This document shows positions 35,470 through 43,522 of a stretch of DNA of 64,000 nt, piece by piece. Every line of letters starts with the position of its first letter. Positions within the stretch are counted from its first letter, which is position 1. Below the pieces are notes generated by a model. That model was not told the DNA's origin. It saw only the letters and a program-made list of their open reading frames with translations, and did no database searches. The position numbers and the translations under genes were made by a program. The stretch is from HGM13862 sp031553915. Its GTDB lineage: Bacteria; Bacillota; Dehalobacteriia; UBA4068. The stretch is from contig JAVBKT010000007.1 in assembly GCA_031553915.1 (NCBI GenBank), forward strand, positions 27,640 through 91,639, read 5' to 3'.

Positions 35470-37098
35470 CTAATCTGATACGGCTGCTGCCGCAACACCA
35501 CGTCTGCTGCCTTTGATGCGCTTTTTGCGGTAAAGGATCGCCAAACCATAAATCAATAAGGGCTGCTCGTTTTCCACTGTTTTGATGATGAATTGCAGCC
35601 TTTTACAGCGGCGGCGTACTACCATTTCTTTGGTGACTGTGTCCTGCCAGCCCCAGATACCCACACCCAAAAGCCCCTCGCCATAGACCAGGCTATCATC
35701 AGTATCAGTATCCCAGACCAGCTCCGTATCCCAGCTCAGCTCACCATAATCTGCCTTGACCTGCATATTGAACCGGCAAGTCTCGCCCATAAACTGGCGG
35801 CTGGCAACCTCCAATCTTTCCAAGCGCACCTCTTGCACCATTGAGCCTGCTACATCATAGCATTTGGTGCGGGCAACACTGTTAATTGCCGTTTGTTCAC
35901 CAGTCATGGTGTCAATATAGTTATTGCTCTCTTTATCATAGCGCAACACATAACCATTATCGCAGCCCAAAAACAAAGCGCGTTCTCCGGCCAGCCCCAC
36001 AGCATAAGTGGTTATCCCTTGAGTAAACTCACCAAAAAAGGCTTTGCTCTTAACCTGATAGCGGTATTCATAGTTGACTATTTCTGTACCTGTCTCTACG
36101 CCATCTTCGCTGGTTGATACTGTTTTGCGCACTGATAAGTAATAGCTGTTATCCCAGGCTGCGGCATGGGCCTCCGTTATTATCCCGCTATCAAACAGTC
36201 GTCCGGAAATTTTACCCTCGGAAATATTTTCCGAGGCGATAACAGTGGAATAGCTGGGGAGGCTGAGACGGTAAACGCCATTAATGCCCAGATAAAGGAT
36301 GCCGTTTTCCACAGTGATAATACTTTTTGGGAAGGCTGTGCCAGAGCTGACATTCAAATGAATCAGCTGCACATCAGTACCGTCGGCAAAATCCCAGCCC
36401 ACAAGATAATGAATACTGCGCTTCTTGAAAATCAACAAACCGTCATTAAACTCATGCAGCGCAGTAATAGAATCGCCGTTTTTAGTATTGACATTAATAA
36501 TATTGGTAGGAGTAAACTGGGTCGGTTCGCCAACCTCAGAGAAGATAATCTCATTATCCGCAGTGCCATAAAACCAGCGTTGCCCTCTTTGCTCCACTGC
36601 TACCGCAGTTTTCACCTTGGCCCAGATGACTGTTTCCGCAGCAGTCGCACTGGCGCCAAGCGGGGTTAGCGTCACTGTTCCCACATTGCTGCCATCATAT
36701 ACCTTGATAGAGGCGCCATTCAGCCAATACAGCTTTCCGGCCTGGATAAACCAGTCTTTTATCGCCACCACGTTTTGCTCAACCAGCAGCCAAATATTGT
36801 TTGCCTCGTCATAAAAATACATATCCTCATAGCCTGCCGGTTTATCAATAAAGGCCAATATCTGAGTATCTTTTCCCACTGGTTTTAGCTCAATCAGCCG
36901 GGTCACCTTGTTTAAGGTCGGCTGGCTGACCGGGATTTGCGGATAGGCGATGCTGGTGCCAAAGGTTCTGGCAATGCCAAAACCATCGCCCGGCATAATA
37001 TTTCTGGCTTCCACCATCTGGTTATCGGCAATATTATCATTGGCAGCCTCTGACAGGCCGCCGGAAAAATCCCGGTATATGCGTAAATATCTGCCCAT
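35470..37098 (-). CDS. Beta-propeller-like phage tail protein
   Basis: 542 aa. The N-terminus RDFSGGLSEAANDNIADNQM is typical of podovirus tail/tubular hub proteins ('F.GGL....N...L.DNE...A.N'). Repeated beta-rich WYG/YWLNG/YLGINGVYRL segments follow. SD AGGAGG. It follows the capsid gene after a hairpin. Exact tail role (tube or hub) is inferred from position and repeat pattern. Confidence 0.75.
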   Translation of the reverse strand: MGRYLRIYRDFSGGLSEAANDNIADNQMVEARNIMPGDGFGIARTFGTSIAYPQIPVSQPTLNKVTRLIELKPVGKDTQILAFIDKPAGYEDMYFYDEANNIWLLVEQNVVAIKDWFIQAGKLYWLNGASIKVYDGSNVGTVTLTPLGASATAAETVIWAKVKTAVAVEQRGQRWFYGTADNEIIFSEVGEPTQFTPTNIINVNTKNGDSITALHEFNDGLLIFKKRSIHYLVGWDFADGTDVQLIHLNVSSGTAFPKSIITVENGILYLGINGVYRLSLPSYSTVIASENISEGKISGRLFDSGIITEAHAAAWDNSYYLSVRKTVSTSEDGVETGTEIVNYEYRYQVKSKAFFGEFTQGITTYAVGLAGERALFLGCDNGYVLRYDKESNNYIDTMTGEQTAINSVARTKCYDVAGSMVQEVRLERLEVASRQFMGETCRFNMQVKADYGELSWDTELVWDTDTDDSLVYGEGLLGVGIWGWQDTVTKEMVVRRRCKRLQFIIKTVENEQPLLIYGLAILYRKKRIKGSRRGVAAAAVSD

Positions 37099-37120
37099 AT
37101 ATACCTCCTTCTTTCTTTAC

Positions 37121-37156
37121 CAAAGAACAGACCCTTCAAAAAGGGTCTGTTCTTTG
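37121..37156. other. 16-bp hairpin between capsid and tail genes
   Basis: Perfect stem CAAAGAACAGACCCTT / AAGGGTCTGTTCTTTG with a CAAA loop. No clear T-tract follows on the - strand, so it is more likely an mRNA-stabilising or attenuating element that keeps capsid expression above downstream tail expression. Confidence 0.6.
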
Positions 37157-37191
37157 TCGTTCTGTGGGCCCAAATATACCCTGTGCAAAAC

Positions 37192-38352
37192 TTATTCAGC
37201 AGGGATATAACAGCCCTTGATCAGCATATGTGTCTGTGGCAAGCGCAATTCCAGGGAGCATTCGGTCAAATATTCATCAATAATGCCATCAACAGCATTT
37301 TCCTGGATATCAGTATAAAGCTTGGTATCGCGGCCATCCAGATAAGCATAGCGGATATTTTCCGGGTCAACGATAAAGCCATAGCCGGCATAAGCGCCTT
37401 CCAACAGCGGGTCATAGATAACCTTTAGATCACCATAAGTGGTGATGAGGTTTTTGACTCTGATGCCATAGGTAGCGTCTTCCGCCACATCCGAGACCAG
37501 GCGGCTCTCAGACCAGCTATTGATGGCAGAGGCCAAATACGGACCAGCGATCAGCAGTTTTTCTTTGCTGCCATGGCCGAAAGCCTCCGCTGCTACAGAG
37601 CTGTCAAAATTGCGGTAGGTAAGCTTGTTTGTGCTGGCATTAAAAGTAATGCTGCTATTACCCAAAAGCTCTATCATGCCGCCCATAGTACGGCGCGGCG
37701 CAGTGCCGCTATTATCCTCTTTGCGCTCAGAAAAATACAGCGCCCGGGCAATATCGCGCTTGTGTTCCAAAGAGGCCTTGCGTCTTTGATAAGCGCGGTC
37801 GCGCCCGCCATGCAGCTTGCTGGCGGCCTCAGTGCCGGAAAGCGCAATCGGTGTGCGGAAAATCTGCGTAAAGTTATAGCCATTATTTTCCTGGGTAGAT
37901 TTTATCACTCTGCCTGCACTATTTTCCGGCATAGCAGAGCCGATAATCAAAAACTCGGCATCCTTGGCAATAGCTGCCGCAGCGGTAGAGCCATAACCGC
38001 GGCTAACGGTTAAATCATTGCCTGCTACCCCGCTTACCAACATGGATTCACCGGTTGCGGTGTTTTTGACGATATCGCCGACACGAAAAATGCTGCCATC
38101 GCTAACGCTGACAGCAGTAGCGGTAGTGCCTGCGACAGCTGCCGCAGCTTTGCTCCAGGTTTCCATCAAATCATCTTCCAGCCACTCAAATTTTGGGTTA
38201 TATACACAGCGGCTATTGTTTTTTGCCAGTTTTAGAAAACTGAGCAAAGGCCCTTCATTGGGATCAAGCAAAGCAATTTGCTTAGCCATATCGACAATTC
38301 TTCTGCTTTGGGCAATGTTTTCCGTGGTGCGTACACCTGAAATATTAGTCAT
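37192..38352 (-). CDS. Major capsid protein (SU10-like)
   Basis: 386 aa from the ATG at 38352 (AGGAGGG upstream). The N-terminus TNISGVRTTENIAQSRRIVD and the RTPIALSGTEAASK and RRKASLEHKRDIARALYF segments fit the SU10-type HK97-fold capsid family of podo- and other tailed phages. Downstream of the scaffold gene, as usual. The C-terminus is intact. Confidence 0.82.
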   Translation of the reverse strand: MTNISGVRTTENIAQSRRIVDMAKQIALLDPNEGPLLSFLKLAKNNSRCVYNPKFEWLEDDLMETWSKAAAAVAGTTATAVSVSDGSIFRVGDIVKNTATGESMLVSGVAGNDLTVSRGYGSTAAAAIAKDAEFLIIGSAMPENSAGRVIKSTQENNGYNFTQIFRTPIALSGTEAASKLHGGRDRAYQRRKASLEHKRDIARALYFSERKEDNSGTAPRRTMGGMIELLGNSSITFNASTNKLTYRNFDSSVAAEAFGHGSKEKLLIAGPYLASAINSWSESRLVSDVAEDATYGIRVKNLITTYGDLKVIYDPLLEGAYAGYGFIVDPENIRYAYLDGRDTKLYTDIQENAVDGIIDEYLTECSLELRLPQTHMLIKGCYIPAE

Positions 38353-38412
38353 ATAGTAATTCCCTCCTGCTTTTTGCATACATATTTGTTTACACTTGTT
38401 GTTTTTGACTGC

Positions 38413-39006
38413 TTAAAAAATGCTGCCCCTGCGAGCTTTGGCAATGGCATTAATAATTTTTTCCTCTTCAGTAAGAGGGGGCGGCGGCGCCTGGCGGCTC
38501 TTGGTTTTGGCAAGCCCAGTTTTTGCCTGATCGCGCAAACTCATCTCCTGCATGGCCGCCTCGCGTGCTGCTTCAGCGGCAATCCTTGCATATCCATTAT
38601 CCCGCTCTTTTGGCAGGCCAAAAAGTTCAATTGCTGCCTCGCGCATGATGCCTTGCGGCGAACGCTGCCAGAGCTGGGGGTCTCCGTAGCGTTCGCCTAT
38701 TTCAACCATCCTGGAGATGAGTTTTTCCCCCTCACCCATTGCCTCAGGCCACAGGTCCGCGATTTGCTCGCGTGCCTGTTGCCATTGACTTTCCCTTTCG
38801 GCTTGTGCTTCTTGATCCAGGGGATTGTGCTCTGCTTGTTCTGCTGTTTCCTCTGAATCATCCTGAGCGTCACTCTCTGGGTTTTGTTGTGCTGAAGCCT
38901 CTGCAGCCTCTGTCGCAGACCCGTTAGCGATTTCATTACTATCCTCTGCCGTTTGGTTCAAAGCTTCATCGCTCAAATCAATATCATGTTTCCGAAATAT
39001 ACCCAT
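38413..39006 (-). CDS. Phage capsid scaffolding protein
   Basis: 197 aa, strongly acidic and helical in the N-terminal half (runs of Glu/Gln/Ala) with a more basic C-terminus (TKSRQAPPPPLTEEEKIINA). This composition and its place just upstream of the capsid gene identify a scaffold. GGGGGTGAG precedes the ATG. Confidence 0.75.
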   Translation of the reverse strand: MGIFRKHDIDLSDEALNQTAEDSNEIANGSATEAAEASAQQNPESDAQDDSEETAEQAEHNPLDQEAQAERESQWQQAREQIADLWPEAMGEGEKLISRMVEIGERYGDPQLWQRSPQGIMREAAIELFGLPKERDNGYARIAAEAAREAAMQEMSLRDQAKTGLAKTKSRQAPPPPLTEEEKIINAIAKARRGSIF

Positions 39007-39010
39007 ATTC

Positions 39011-39529
39011 TCACCCCCTTATCGACCAGGCGTCAATCGGCTCTATCACGCCAAATAAGCGAGACTTGGCCAAACTTTTACCTTGGTAGTAATAACTAAG
39101 CCATCTGTTGGCTTGCGCGCTTTCTTCGCTGTCCCCCTCAGCCTCTTTGTCCCAGTAGCGCGCCGCCGCAAAAATTGGCAACAGATAATGCAGCCCCACA
39201 TGCAAGGCGCTTGTTTCCTGATCATCTGTGCCGCTAAAGCTTTGCGGGATTTCCCGGTAATACAGTTCCGCGTCGCCGCCTTCTTCAAAAATAATTTGCC
39301 CGTCCGGTGTTAAGCGGTAAAGCTTATTGCTGCCAATCACAGCTAACCAGTTTTGCGGCGGAACAAAGCCGCTGTTTGCCGCTGGAATATCCTCTTTCTG
39401 CACTTCTGCCAGCTCCCAGGCTAAGTCTAACTGCGCCTCATTAAACCACAGGGCCAGTTCATGAGCATCTATTTCATCGGTAATGCCGGTATGTGATTCA
39501 AAGGCTTCTTTCATCTGCCCAAAGTTCAT
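39011..39529 (-). CDS. Head-tail connector-like protein
   Basis: 172 aa from the ATG at 39529, overlapping the previous stop by four bases (ATGA) and preceded by AAGGAGAG. Contains the adaptor-like start MNFGQMKEAFESHTG and the acidic helix IDAHELALWFNEAQLDLAWEL typical of small phage neck proteins. It lies between the portal block and the scaffold. Confidence 0.7.
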   Translation of the reverse strand: MNFGQMKEAFESHTGITDEIDAHELALWFNEAQLDLAWELAEVQKEDIPAANSGFVPPQNWLAVIGSNKLYRLTPDGQIIFEEGGDAELYYREIPQSFSGTDDQETSALHVGLHYLLPIFAAARYWDKEAEGDSEESAQANRWLSYYYQGKSLAKSRLFGVIEPIDAWSIRG

Positions 39530-39753
39530 TGTTGCTCTCCTTTCTCCGCTTGCTCCGCCAACAAAATAAGCTGCCGGCAAACCGACAGCCCTCCTTGCAG
39601 ACGGCAGATTTCTTCCCAGCTATCAGCCTCGCTGATGCGGGAAGTATAATAATCTCTTTTTCTGTTCAGCTCAGCCAAAAAAAGCTTCCAAAAGCGGTTC
39701 TCTTTGATCGCCGAATAGGCTTCGAATAGGCTCCGCTCTTCTTTGCTCATCAT
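39526..39753 (-). CDS. Small phage protein next to portal
   Basis: 75 aa, fully helical and charged (MMSKEERSLFEAYSAIKENR...). It overlaps both neighbours by four bases (portal stop and connector start), evidence of tight translational coupling. No function recognised. Confidence 0.7.
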   Translation of the reverse strand: MMSKEERSLFEAYSAIKENRFWKLFLAELNRKRDYYTSRISEADSWEEICRLQGGLSVCRQLILLAEQAEKGEQQ

Positions 39754-41495
39754 AAGCTTTCACCGTCTATCCCTGTTTGTGTCGCTGCCGCCATTGCCAG
39801 CAGCTGCGCTTGCTCAGGCTCGCCCATCTGATCTAAGGCCGAGTCTTCCCCGTTTGCAGCAGCAAAAACATTTTGTGGCAGCAAGGAGGTGGCATTCTTA
39901 ATATCCAAGGCCTCTAAAACCCGCTTGAACAGCCGCATCCTCGCCTGGTCATCAGCCTGATAAGCCGGGTCTGCCAAAGCCAGCGAATATGCCTGCAAAG
40001 CCTTTTCTTTATTCAGCTGCTTGTTAGCGGCAGCATCCATCGAACTGCCGCAAAAAATAATATCAAAATTGCCGATCAGATCATAAGGGCTGATACCCTG
40101 CAGATCATTGCTGGGAGTATTATCCTCGCCCACCAGGCGGATCAAACGTTTATTAGTCAAAAACTGCTGGTTCATTGATGCGCATTTGCGCGCAATCGGC
40201 ACCAGCAAATCCCTGATTATCAAAGAGATAATCGCCCGGAAACGCATCGAAGCATTAGAATCCCTGGCCAAAGTAGTGGTGGCTGTCTCGTTGGTATAAG
40301 AAAGCCCCATCAAGATATCATGGCAGCCGGTAGTGTTTTGCATATCCTGTTTGATTGATGCCTCATCAGCAAAGGCATTGGCCGGCATCGGCTGAATATT
40401 GATTTCCATCACATCATCCATATTTTCCACCTGCAGCACGCCATTTTGCCGCCACACCAGATCATGCGCTGTCAGGCCACAGCCGCGGCGCATTTTCCAC
40501 ATTCGCCGCAGGGACATCGAGTTATAATCAATACGCTGGTTGCGGGTAGTGTTCAGCTCGTCTTGCAGCCCGGCCAAAACCTCAGGAATACCAATGCCGT
40601 AAAAGGCATCGGGCAGGGATGAGTAGCAGCATTTATCATAGGGCTTCATGCCATGCCAAAACGGATTCGCCTCATCGCAGATAAGTTGTTCTCTGTTCAG
40701 CAGCACCATATGGCAATCATCTTGCCAATAATGATGCACCTCGTAGAGTGATTTGGCGTCCTCGTCGCTAAAATAGGCGTCTGCATTATCCTGCTCGCTC
40801 AAGGCTTGCCAGTCAATGCGGTATTTCCCCTGCATTACCAGTTCTTCCAAAGCTTCTTTGGTCTGATATTCTCTATGCCCGCAGAATCGGGCGTCGTCAA
40901 TATTGGTAGCTTCTTCATCAACAAAGAAATCATTGAGCGGGATAGATACTACGATTGGATCATCATAAACTACCACATTTTTGGCTTCCGGCGCAATCGA
41001 CTCCATCGTCAGGGGTTGGCCAGAATCATCAAACAAGGGCAGGCCTTTAGCATCCAGCAAAGGCTTTTCCATTACTGCCGCCTCAACCATTTTTCTGGTT
41101 TTAAGCTGCCAGCCGGTATAAGTGATGGCTGTGCCATAGATAATCAAGTTTGCGGCTACGCTCTCGCCGATCAGGCTGCCAAATTCCATCTGCTCATTCA
41201 TCTGCCAATCCAACAAAAGCTGCATATTGGCAGCGCGCTCGGTGTCACCCGCTTCTACCGGCAGCGCTGCAATATAGGGCCGCTCGGCAAAAATGCTTTC
41301 ACGCAGGCGCGCCTTGATCACTTCGCACTGCATAAAAGTATAGGGTACAAAGATATTGCTGCCTTCCTTCCGCGGCAAAGGCTCAGAGCAATAGCGGCGA
41401 AAGCAATCACGCCACAGATCAGCATAATTGCTATCCCGCCATTTTTCCGCGTTCTCAATCCTTTCCATAATAGTTGCAAATTTTCCTTCCATCAT
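39750..41495 (-). CDS. Phage portal protein
   Basis: 581 aa from the ATG at 41495 (AAAGGAG just upstream; the next Met is one codon later). Podovirus-type portal: ERIENAEKWRDSNYADLWRD, an FVPYTFMQCEVIKARLRE segment and a long stem/clip region with TTRNQRIDYNSMSLRRMWKM. It forms the dodecameric DNA entry vertex and terminase docking site. Separated from the terminase gene by a terminator-like hairpin. Confidence 0.85.
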   Translation of the reverse strand: MMEGKFATIMERIENAEKWRDSNYADLWRDCFRRYCSEPLPRKEGSNIFVPYTFMQCEVIKARLRESIFAERPYIAALPVEAGDTERAANMQLLLDWQMNEQMEFGSLIGESVAANLIIYGTAITYTGWQLKTRKMVEAAVMEKPLLDAKGLPLFDDSGQPLTMESIAPEAKNVVVYDDPIVVSIPLNDFFVDEEATNIDDARFCGHREYQTKEALEELVMQGKYRIDWQALSEQDNADAYFSDEDAKSLYEVHHYWQDDCHMVLLNREQLICDEANPFWHGMKPYDKCCYSSLPDAFYGIGIPEVLAGLQDELNTTRNQRIDYNSMSLRRMWKMRRGCGLTAHDLVWRQNGVLQVENMDDVMEINIQPMPANAFADEASIKQDMQNTTGCHDILMGLSYTNETATTTLARDSNASMRFRAIISLIIRDLLVPIARKCASMNQQFLTNKRLIRLVGEDNTPSNDLQGISPYDLIGNFDIIFCGSSMDAAANKQLNKEKALQAYSLALADPAYQADDQARMRLFKRVLEALDIKNATSLLPQNVFAAANGEDSALDQMGEPEQAQLLAMAAATQTGIDGESL

Positions 41496-41520
41496 ATCTC
41501 CTTTCATCTCACCAATAAAA

Positions 41521-41538
41521 AAAGCGCCTTAGCGCTTT
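41521..41538 (-). terminator. Terminator between terminase and portal genes
   Basis: AAAGCGC / GCGCTTT stem with a CTTA loop, followed by TTTTTTTATT on the - strand, 12 bp after the terminase stop. A terminator inside a virion operon suggests attenuation or a separate promoter for the portal genes. Confidence 0.7.
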
Positions 41539-41549
41539 CCCCCATCTTT

Positions 41550-43223
41550 TTAATAGCCGGTATTGCTGTTCACATCATAAATCTGGCCCCAGTTTTCTTC
41601 CACAAAGGAGCTGTCAATATGGCGGTTTTCTGCTGCCGCATAAAGCGCAATAGCCAGGGCCATCACCCGGTCGTCGTGGCAGCCTGCTTGCGCATTGGTG
41701 CTGCCTTTGCTATCCCACATATAGCTCAGACATTCGCCAAGCGTCTCTTGGTCGGGGATGCGCAGAGCATCCTCCCTGATATAGCGCGCCAAGCCGCTGA
41801 TAATCAGCTGCTTGCTGCGAGAGCTGGTGCGGAATCCATATTCTCCTGATACTAATTCCTCCGTGCGGTTAAGCGCTTTGGCGCGGTAAATCCGCGGATA
41901 ATGCAGCCGTCTCATTGCGCTGATTACCGCTATGCCTTGGTTGTTAACCTCCGGCACCAACATGGCGCGGTTATAAAAAACAGCTAGCTTGACCGCTTCC
42001 TCGCCCAGCAGGTCAGGATCGTTTTTCCCATGCCAAAAGGCCACTGGCAGCAGACTTTGCCGCTCCATAACCACCATAGCGGAGTAATCCCCCTCGGCCA
42101 GCCCAGAGGCCACATCAATGCCGATCCAATAGTCGCCGTTTGTTTGCGGTGGCTGATAAACAGCCAGCCTGCCGCGTTTGTCATCCGCAACATTCACTTT
42201 GAGCTGCTGCCAATCTGCATTGGCTGCTGCGGCCTCAATCTCCAGTTCTCCTCTTTGTTCCGCTGGCTTGGCCGCCTGCAATGCTTTTGCCAGGGCACGG
42301 CCATCAAAAACCGGCCGGCCGCTCACCAGAAAGGCCTCATCAGCTGAGGCCGGGTATTCCTGGATAAAGCGGTCCGGTTCGCCGCCGCAGTTGACGGAAA
42401 TACACCAGCGCCGCCACCGCAGTTGCTCTTCAGTGAGCCCATATGCCTCTTGCAAAGCCAGCTCTTCCGCGTCCCATTTGCTTTTGCTCTTTGATGATCT
42501 TTTTGCTGTGAGCCGATAGTCCTGATGCTCCCACCAGGGGAAGAAGAGGGGTACAAACTCGCTTTCGCCTTTAATGGCCCGCTGCCACTGCCGATAGAAC
42601 TCACCGCCCACGCCATTGGCCGTGCTCTCGATGATAACCATCGTGTTTTTGTCATGCGGCACCGCCTGCATCAGCGATAGCATCGTCGCATCTGCATGCG
42701 GCCAAAAAGCAAGCTCCGAAAGATGCAAATTGTGAATTGTCGCTGAGCGGCCAGCATCTTTGGCGCCTGCTGTTTCAATGCGGATTTTGCTGCGCAGTCC
42801 GGGGTTCGCCTCTTTTTCGGCTATCTTTTTTGTTGGGTTTTCAAAGATCAGCTCATGCGCATTACTGGCCTTTTGCAGCGGCCGGCTGGCTGCCGGGCTG
42901 GTCTCATAGAAAAGCTTGGTCTTGCCAAAAATATTGGCGGAGGCCTCTGCCTTATGCGCCACAATCATCGAGTTGGTGTTGGCTGTTGTGGCGGAGCGGG
43001 CATAAAAAAGCGCTGCCACGGCAGTGGAAAAGCCCACCTGCCGCGCCTTCAGAATAATGATGCGTACTGGCTGGCCCTTTTTTTGCTGTCGCCGAATCTC
43101 CTGATAAAGCTTTTTTTGCGCAGGATTAAAAATAAGCGGGATCAGTTTCCCCGCTTTGTCCTGAATCATTAAATTGTCTTCAATAAATTTTAAGTCTTCA
43201 TTAGATTTTCGCTTTTCATTCAA
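41550..43223 (-). CDS. Terminase large subunit
   Basis: 557 aa packaging motor and nuclease. The ATPase Walker A-like KARQVGFST is near residue 60, and Walker B VIIESTANG follows. The RNase H-like nuclease has WIGIDVASG and CHDDRVMALA (Asp517/518). Both activities look intact. The only in-frame start with a ribosome site is TTG at 43223 (GAAAGG upstream). No small terminase gene is adjacent. Confidence 0.92.
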   Translation of the reverse strand: MNEKRKSNEDLKFIEDNLMIQDKAGKLIPLIFNPAQKKLYQEIRRQQKKGQPVRIIILKARQVGFSTAVAALFYARSATTANTNSMIVAHKAEASANIFGKTKLFYETSPAASRPLQKASNAHELIFENPTKKIAEKEANPGLRSKIRIETAGAKDAGRSATIHNLHLSELAFWPHADATMLSLMQAVPHDKNTMVIIESTANGVGGEFYRQWQRAIKGESEFVPLFFPWWEHQDYRLTAKRSSKSKSKWDAEELALQEAYGLTEEQLRWRRWCISVNCGGEPDRFIQEYPASADEAFLVSGRPVFDGRALAKALQAAKPAEQRGELEIEAAAANADWQQLKVNVADDKRGRLAVYQPPQTNGDYWIGIDVASGLAEGDYSAMVVMERQSLLPVAFWHGKNDPDLLGEEAVKLAVFYNRAMLVPEVNNQGIAVISAMRRLHYPRIYRAKALNRTEELVSGEYGFRTSSRSKQLIISGLARYIREDALRIPDQETLGECLSYMWDSKGSTNAQAGCHDDRVMALAIALYAAAENRHIDSSFVEENWGQIYDVNSNTGY

Positions 43224-43343
43224 ACCTATCTAACCTTTCGTTTTGATCTGCGCAAACCAGCGCAAACTATGACAGTTATCACAGAGCCACAATTAGCGTA
43301 TTCGTTATGCTATACCCCTCTGCTCACCTCTTGCGACAATAGC

Positions 43344-43352
43344 ATTATAACA
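43344..43352 (-). promoter_or_regulatory. Possible extended -10 promoter for the island
   Basis: On the - strand TGTTATAAT is an extended -10 about 120 bp before the terminase start, with a poor -35. The rest of the 43224-43522 gap is AT-rich without further features besides the S-layer terminator. Confidence 0.4.
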
Positions 43353-43465
43353 TCATAATTTTAGCAAAAACTGCCACTTATTAAATATTTTTTATTTGAT
43401 CAAATTATTTTTTTTTCAAAGATAGCAAATTCCCCCTTCACCTATTTGCATAACTATTTAGACAC

Positions 43466-43497
43466 AAAAAAGAAAGCCCCGAAGGGCTTTCTTTTTT
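43466..43497 (-). terminator. S-layer gene terminator
   Basis: 14-bp stem AAAAAAGAAAGCCC / GGGCTTTCTTTTTT with a CGAA loop, 26 bp after the S-layer stop; it isolates the S-layer gene from the phage-like island. Confidence 0.9.
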
Positions 43498-43522
43498 AAT
43501 ATTGCTTAATCAAATCAGTTGT

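Noticed and set aside
40806..41849. 347-aa + strand frame
   Set aside because: Antisense to the portal and terminase genes, which have clear motifs.
30937..43497. Attachment sites around the virion island
   Set aside because: The flanking terminators differ in sequence, and no matching direct repeat was found by eye.
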